The notes under the pieces: model-generated | What the model was told of the DNA's origin: nothing | The model's input: the letters and a program-made list of their open reading frames with translations, nothing else | The model's database searches: none | Position numbers and translations under genes: made by a program | Shown: positions 5,312-8,342 of the stretch, piece by piece | Layout of the letters: every line of letters begins with the position of its first letter | Numbering within the stretch: position 1 is the first letter of the stretch | Origin: JANRLJ01 sp034437895 | Lineage (GTDB): Bacteria; Chloroflexota; Anaerolineae; Aggregatilineales; Phototrophicaceae | Assembly: GCA_034437895.1 (NCBI GenBank) | Contig: DAOTTO010000422.1 | Coordinates: 1-8,342, forward strand | Length of the DNA: 8,342 nucleotides | Direction of reading: 5' to 3'

Positions 5312-6874
5312 ATGCGTAAAATTCACTTTCTCTTACTCGTCTTCGCGCTGCTGATTTTTATCCCGCTCGCCGCGCAAGAAACGCCCCCTACCGTGCTGGC
5401 GCAGACTCTTTCGCTGGCGGTGGCGGATGTACCATTAGATGCCGTCGCCATCAATCCGTCGGGCAATCTTATAGCGACAGGCGGACGCGATCATCAAATT
5501 CGTCTGTTTAATCTCGATACGCCCCAACAACCTGCCCTCATTTTGGCTTCGCAGTCTGACCGCATCACGGCGCTGACTTTTTCGCCGGACGGGACGCTGT
5601 TGGCTTCCGCCAGCGCTGATCGTACCGTCGCGGTGTGGAATATAGAGGCTGTGCTTGCGGGATCAACGACTTTTCCCATACAGATAATTGCTTATCATCA
5701 GGACGTGGTGACGAGCGTCGCCTTTATGCGCGATTCTACTGGAAGGCTGCTGCTGGCTTCGGGCGGACGCGACGGCATGATCTGGCTCGGCGACCCGCTG
5801 ACAGGCGCACAAATTACGGTGATTGGACAATTTGAAAGTCCGGTATGGGCGCTGGCTTTTAGTCCGTCCGATGCCGAGGGCAACTTCACGTTGGCTTCCA
5901 CCGCCGAGGATGGCACGATCTGGCTGTGGGGGATGGGGAATACTTCGACCTTACGCCGTTTGACTGGGCATCAAGGCCCTGCCATGAGCTTGACGTTCAA
6001 TGCGACAGGCAGTTTATTGGCTTCCGGCGGCATCGACGGCACACTACGTCTGTGGGACATGACCTTAGCCGAACCCACTGCGACCATCCTAACAGGCCAT
6101 ATCGCGCCAATCACGGGCGTGGCATTTCAAGAAAATCTCGTACTGACGACCAGCTTAGATGGCACTGTTCGGGCGTGGGATGTGGAATCCGGCACAGCGT
6201 TAGTGAACATCCCCGGCACAGGCTTCCCACTGACCGGATTGGCTTTACATGGCGCGGAACTCGCTTCCATCGGCACGGAAGGCACGGTCAATCTGTGGGA
6301 GGTGGATACGCAAGCCGCCGCGCAGATCGTCAATGAAATCACCCGCGCCAATGATGTCGTCCGCCAGAACGCGCTGCCGGATGCCCCTGCTGCACCGCAA
6401 ATCGCCGCTTTGCCCACACCGACGCAAGCGGCGCGTACCGTCAGCAATCAACCCACACTTTCAATCCCTGTCGCAAACATTTTTTCAGCGATCACGACCT
6501 TTCCCCTCGATGGTGTCAGTTGGGCGATTGATCCCTGGGAGCAGACGGTTGGCTATTTACAAGGCACAGCTTGGCTGGATGAAACTGGCAATATCGCGCT
6601 CGGCGGACATTCCTCCTATCCCAACGGGAATCCGGGGATTTTCGCCGGACTGTATAACGTTAATGTCGGGGATGTGATTATCCTGAGCGAAGGCCGAATC
6701 GAGCGCCGCTATGTCGTGATTGATAAGCGCACTGTGCGTTATGATGATGTGAGCGTCGTCTACCCCACAACGGATAATCGTCTGACGCTCATCACCTGTG
6801 ATTTGCCTTCGCTGGATGCCGCCACCGGCACGTATTTAGACCGTCTGGTGGTTATTGCTCGGCTGGTCGGCTAA
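5312..6874 (+). CDS. Exported WD40 beta-propeller protein with C-terminal sortase domain
   Basis: This 520-residue protein has three parts. A signal peptide covers residues 1-21, with a hydrophobic core and likely cleavage at LAA|QET. Seven WD40-type blades span about 41-332, with repeated cores such as GNLIATGGRD, GTLLASASAD, GSLLASGGIDGT and LRLWD. A Pro/Ala/Thr-rich linker (about 333-380) leads to a sortase domain (about 381-520). In the sortase part, H433 lies in ALGGHS, C496 in TLITC (the sortase TLxTC signature) and R511 in DRLVV, so the full His-Cys-Arg set is present. GYLQGTAWL with GNIALGGH resembles class D/E sortases. Sortases are transpeptidases or peptidases acting outside the membrane; the propeller may hold a protein partner. 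No LPxTG-like substrate is encoded in the window. Upstream in-frame ATGs at 5249, 5294 and 5303 would only lengthen the signal region; 5303 with a weak GGG site is the main alternative start. The last 39 bases overlap the convergent deacetylase gene. Confidence 0.85.
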   Translation: MRKIHFLLLVFALLIFIPLAAQETPPTVLAQTLSLAVADVPLDAVAINPSGNLIATGGRDHQIRLFNLDTPQQPALILASQSDRITALTFSPDGTLLASASADRTVAVWNIEAVLAGSTTFPIQIIAYHQDVVTSVAFMRDSTGRLLLASGGRDGMIWLGDPLTGAQITVIGQFESPVWALAFSPSDAEGNFTLASTAEDGTIWLWGMGNTSTLRRLTGHQGPAMSLTFNATGSLLASGGIDGTLRLWDMTLAEPTATILTGHIAPITGVAFQENLVLTTSLDGTVRAWDVESGTALVNIPGTGFPLTGLALHGAELASIGTEGTVNLWEVDTQAAAQIVNEITRANDVVRQNALPDAPAAPQIAALPTPTQAARTVSNQPTLSIPVANIFSAITTFPLDGVSWAIDPWEQTVGYLQGTAWLDETGNIALGGHSSYPNGNPGIFAGLYNVNVGDVIILSEGRIERRYVVIDKRTVRYDDVSVVYPTTDNRLTLITCDLPSLDAATGTYLDRLVVIARLVG

Positions 6875-7621
6875 AACCGCCTCGGTTGGTTGTTTGGGTG
6901 CAGGTTGTTCCAAATTCAGGACGCGGAACGATTCCACCGCGCCAACCCCATGTTTCGCGCCTTCTTCAGCGCCCCAGCCGCGCACCATCTCCAGCGTTTG
7001 CTCGTCCACCTGCGATTTGTGGCAGCGCAGCGCATCCATTTTGCGATCTACATAATCGCTCACATCAATGACGAGGTTAGGCTTCTCGGTAAACTGCAAA
7101 TAAAGTTTGATGACGTTGTGCGGCTCGAATCCCTTGTCTAAAAGTTCAGGAAAGATCGGGCGTGTTCCAGCACTTGGGAAAACAGCATAAACCGCCGCTT
7201 CCGCCACAGCACGATGATCGGGATGGTTGATGTAGCCCATTTCATCGGCAAAGGCCATCGTTGGATCCATCGTCACAACAACTTGGGGACGAATCTCGCG
7301 GATGAGGCGGGTTAGGTCGCGCCGCAGTTCGAGCGTCGGTTGCAGCGTCCCATCGAGATAGCCCAAAAAGCGCACATCGGTTACGCCCAACACCGCCGCT
7401 GATGCCCGTTGTTCGGCTTCCCGCGTTGCGATTAAATCCACCCGTTTGACCGCCGGATCGTTGCTGCCGCTGCCGTTATCGGTGACGTTGCAATAAGTGA
7501 CGTGCGTTCCGGCATCCGTCCAACGAGCAATTGTGCCGCCGATGCCAAATTCAATATCATCCGCGTGGGCGACGATCACCAACACGCGCTCTGGCGCATA
7601 AAATTCTGGGTCGATAGTCAT
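6836..7621 (-). CDS. LmbE/PIG-L family zinc-dependent deacetylase
   Basis: This 261-residue cytoplasmic protein is a PIG-L/LmbE family hydrolase, the group that includes MshB and BshB, which remove N-acetyl groups from GlcNAc-linked substrates. VAHADD (17-22) replaces the usual AHPDD, keeping zinc ligands H19 and D22 and catalytic base D21, with alanine in place of proline. NHPDHRAV (132-139) supplies the second half of the site, including H136. TREAEQRASAAVLG (66-79) is also typical. The last 30 or so residues are Pro/Gln-rich and probably disordered. AGGGA lies about six bases before the ATG as a good RBS. The 3' end overlaps the convergent WD40-sortase gene by 39 bases, so the two mRNAs would be antisense there. 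The true substrate is unknown; no mycothiol or bacillithiol pathway gene is adjacent. Confidence 0.88.
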   Translation of the reverse strand: MTIDPEFYAPERVLVIVAHADDIEFGIGGTIARWTDAGTHVTYCNVTDNGSGSNDPAVKRVDLIATREAEQRASAAVLGVTDVRFLGYLDGTLQPTLELRRDLTRLIREIRPQVVVTMDPTMAFADEMGYINHPDHRAVAEAAVYAVFPSAGTRPIFPELLDKGFEPHNVIKLYLQFTEKPNLVIDVSDYVDRKMDALRCHKSQVDEQTLEMVRGWGAEEGAKHGVGAVESFRVLNLEQPAPKQPTEAVLADQPSNNHQTV

Positions 7622-7698
7622 AATTTCCCTATTTTGGTGTGCAATTAGGATATATCATCAGACTGGTCTTAACGTTCTAAACTTACTACAGGTCATTT

Positions 7699-8342
7699 AT
7701 GGCGCAAACACCGCTTGATGGAATTCGTGTGCTGGATTTTACCCGCGTCCTTGCTGGGCCGCTGTGTACCATGCTGCTTGGTGATATGGGCGCGGATGTG
7801 ATTAAGGTCGAAAGTCCGCAGGGCGACGATACGCGCCGCTGGGGGCCGCCTTATCTCGGCGATCCAGACGACGGCATGAGCGCTTATTACCTGAGCGCGA
7901 ATCGCAACAAACGGGGCATCATCCTCGATCTTAAATCGGATGAAGGCCGCACAATTGCCCGTCAACTCGCCGCGAAAAGCCAGATCGTCATTGAGAACCT
8001 GAAACCGGGCGGGATGGCGCGTTTTGGGCTGAGCTATGATGATCTCAAAAGTGAAAATCCCACGCTGGTTTATGCCAGCATTACCGGATTCGGGCAGGAT
8101 GGCCCTTACAGTGACCGCCCCGGTTACGATCATACGATTCAGGCTATGAGCGGCTTAATGTCGATCACCGGATCGGCGGAAGGCGAACCGCATAAAGTCG
8201 GTGTGGCGATTGCCGATGTCGTGACGGGATTGTTCGCGCTTTCCAGCATCCTCGCCGCGCTGCGTTTTGCTGAATCCACCGGACAAGGCCAGCATCTCGA
8301 TATAGCCCTGCTGGATTCCACCCTCGCCGCGCTGGTCAATGT
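7699..8342 (+). CDS. CaiB/BaiF family (class III) CoA-transferase, 3' end cut by window
   Basis: The first 214 residues are present and the frame is open to the window edge; family members usually run to about 400. The N-terminus, GIRVLDFTRVLAGPLC (8-23), followed by LGDMGADVIKVE (27-38), is the strong CaiB/BaiF signature. NRNKRGIILDLK (68-79) and ENLKPGGMARFGL (99-111) follow. VGVAIADVVTG (167-177) contains the catalytic aspartate, D173, equivalent to Asp169 of formyl-CoA transferase, which forms the acyl-enzyme anhydride. The enzyme moves CoA between carboxylic acids in the cytoplasm; the acid cannot be predicted from this part. AGG (7690-7692) is a reasonable RBS six bases before the ATG. 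The gene is divergent from the LmbE-type gene, with a 77-base gap holding no convincing promoter pair (TAAACT at 7678-7683 is only a possible -10). Confidence 0.92.
   Translation, partial: MAQTPLDGIRVLDFTRVLAGPLCTMLLGDMGADVIKVESPQGDDTRRWGPPYLGDPDDGMSAYYLSANRNKRGIILDLKSDEGRTIARQLAAKSQIVIENLKPGGMARFGLSYDDLKSENPTLVYASITGFGQDGPYSDRPGYDHTIQAMSGLMSITGSAEGEPHKVGVAIADVVTGLFALSSILAALRFAESTGQGQHLDIALLDSTLAALVN

Noticed and set aside
5926..6677. Long alternative-frame ORFs in the WD40-sortase gene
   Set aside because: The translations are low-complexity, Arg/Ser/His-rich, and lie in other frames of a gene with clear WD40 and sortase motifs.
7693..8339. Reverse-strand ORFs opposite the CaiB/BaiF gene
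   Set aside because: The forward frame is open to the window edge and has strong CoA-transferase motifs; the reverse ORFs are shadows.

Overview
The window looks like a chromosomal stretch of a moderately GC-rich bacterium, most likely a member of the Chloroflexota (Anaerolineae-like). This placement is an inference. It rests on a secreted WD40 propeller protein, an LmbE-type deacetylase, a class III CoA-transferase and GC-rich intergenic hairpins, not on a phylogenetic marker. There are no rRNA, tRNA, CRISPR, transposase or phage genes.

Layout. Bases 1-97 hold two C/G-rich hairpin repeats. Bases 145-814 encode a small exported protein of unknown function. Its signal peptide and its body lie in different frames, which suggests a one-base frameshift near 242-244. 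Bases 815-1094 hold a long nested palindromic repeat and a second hairpin type. Next come two forward genes: a LuxI/FeeM-like acyl-transfer enzyme of the GNAT fold (1095-1733) and a BtrH-N/DUF4872 protein (1819-2991). The second has its own candidate promoter, overlapped by a perfect match to the Gram-positive LexA (SOS) box. A 28-bp perfect palindrome at 3042-3069 separates this pair from two reverse genes: a SAM-dependent methyltransferase with the LHACDTATD and PCCHH motifs (3096-4319) and a divergent creatininase-family hydrolase (4435-5139), with another hairpin repeat between them. Divergent from these is the most striking gene, an exported seven-bladed WD40 propeller fused to a C-terminal sortase domain with His, Cys and Arg all present (5312-6874). 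Its 3' end overlaps by 39 bases the 3' end of a convergent LmbE/PIG-L deacetylase (6836-7621). Divergent from that is the start of a CaiB/BaiF CoA-transferase (7699 onward), cut by the window edge.

How the genes fit together. No single pathway covers the whole window. The clearest pairing is the LuxI-like enzyme with the BtrH-like protein. Characterised members of both families use acyl-thioester donors, often ACP-bound, so they could act on the same small molecule; this is inference from position and family. The remaining genes look like ordinary, mostly monocistronic metabolic or RNA-modification genes. At least two families of dispersed hairpin repeats occupy the gaps between genes.
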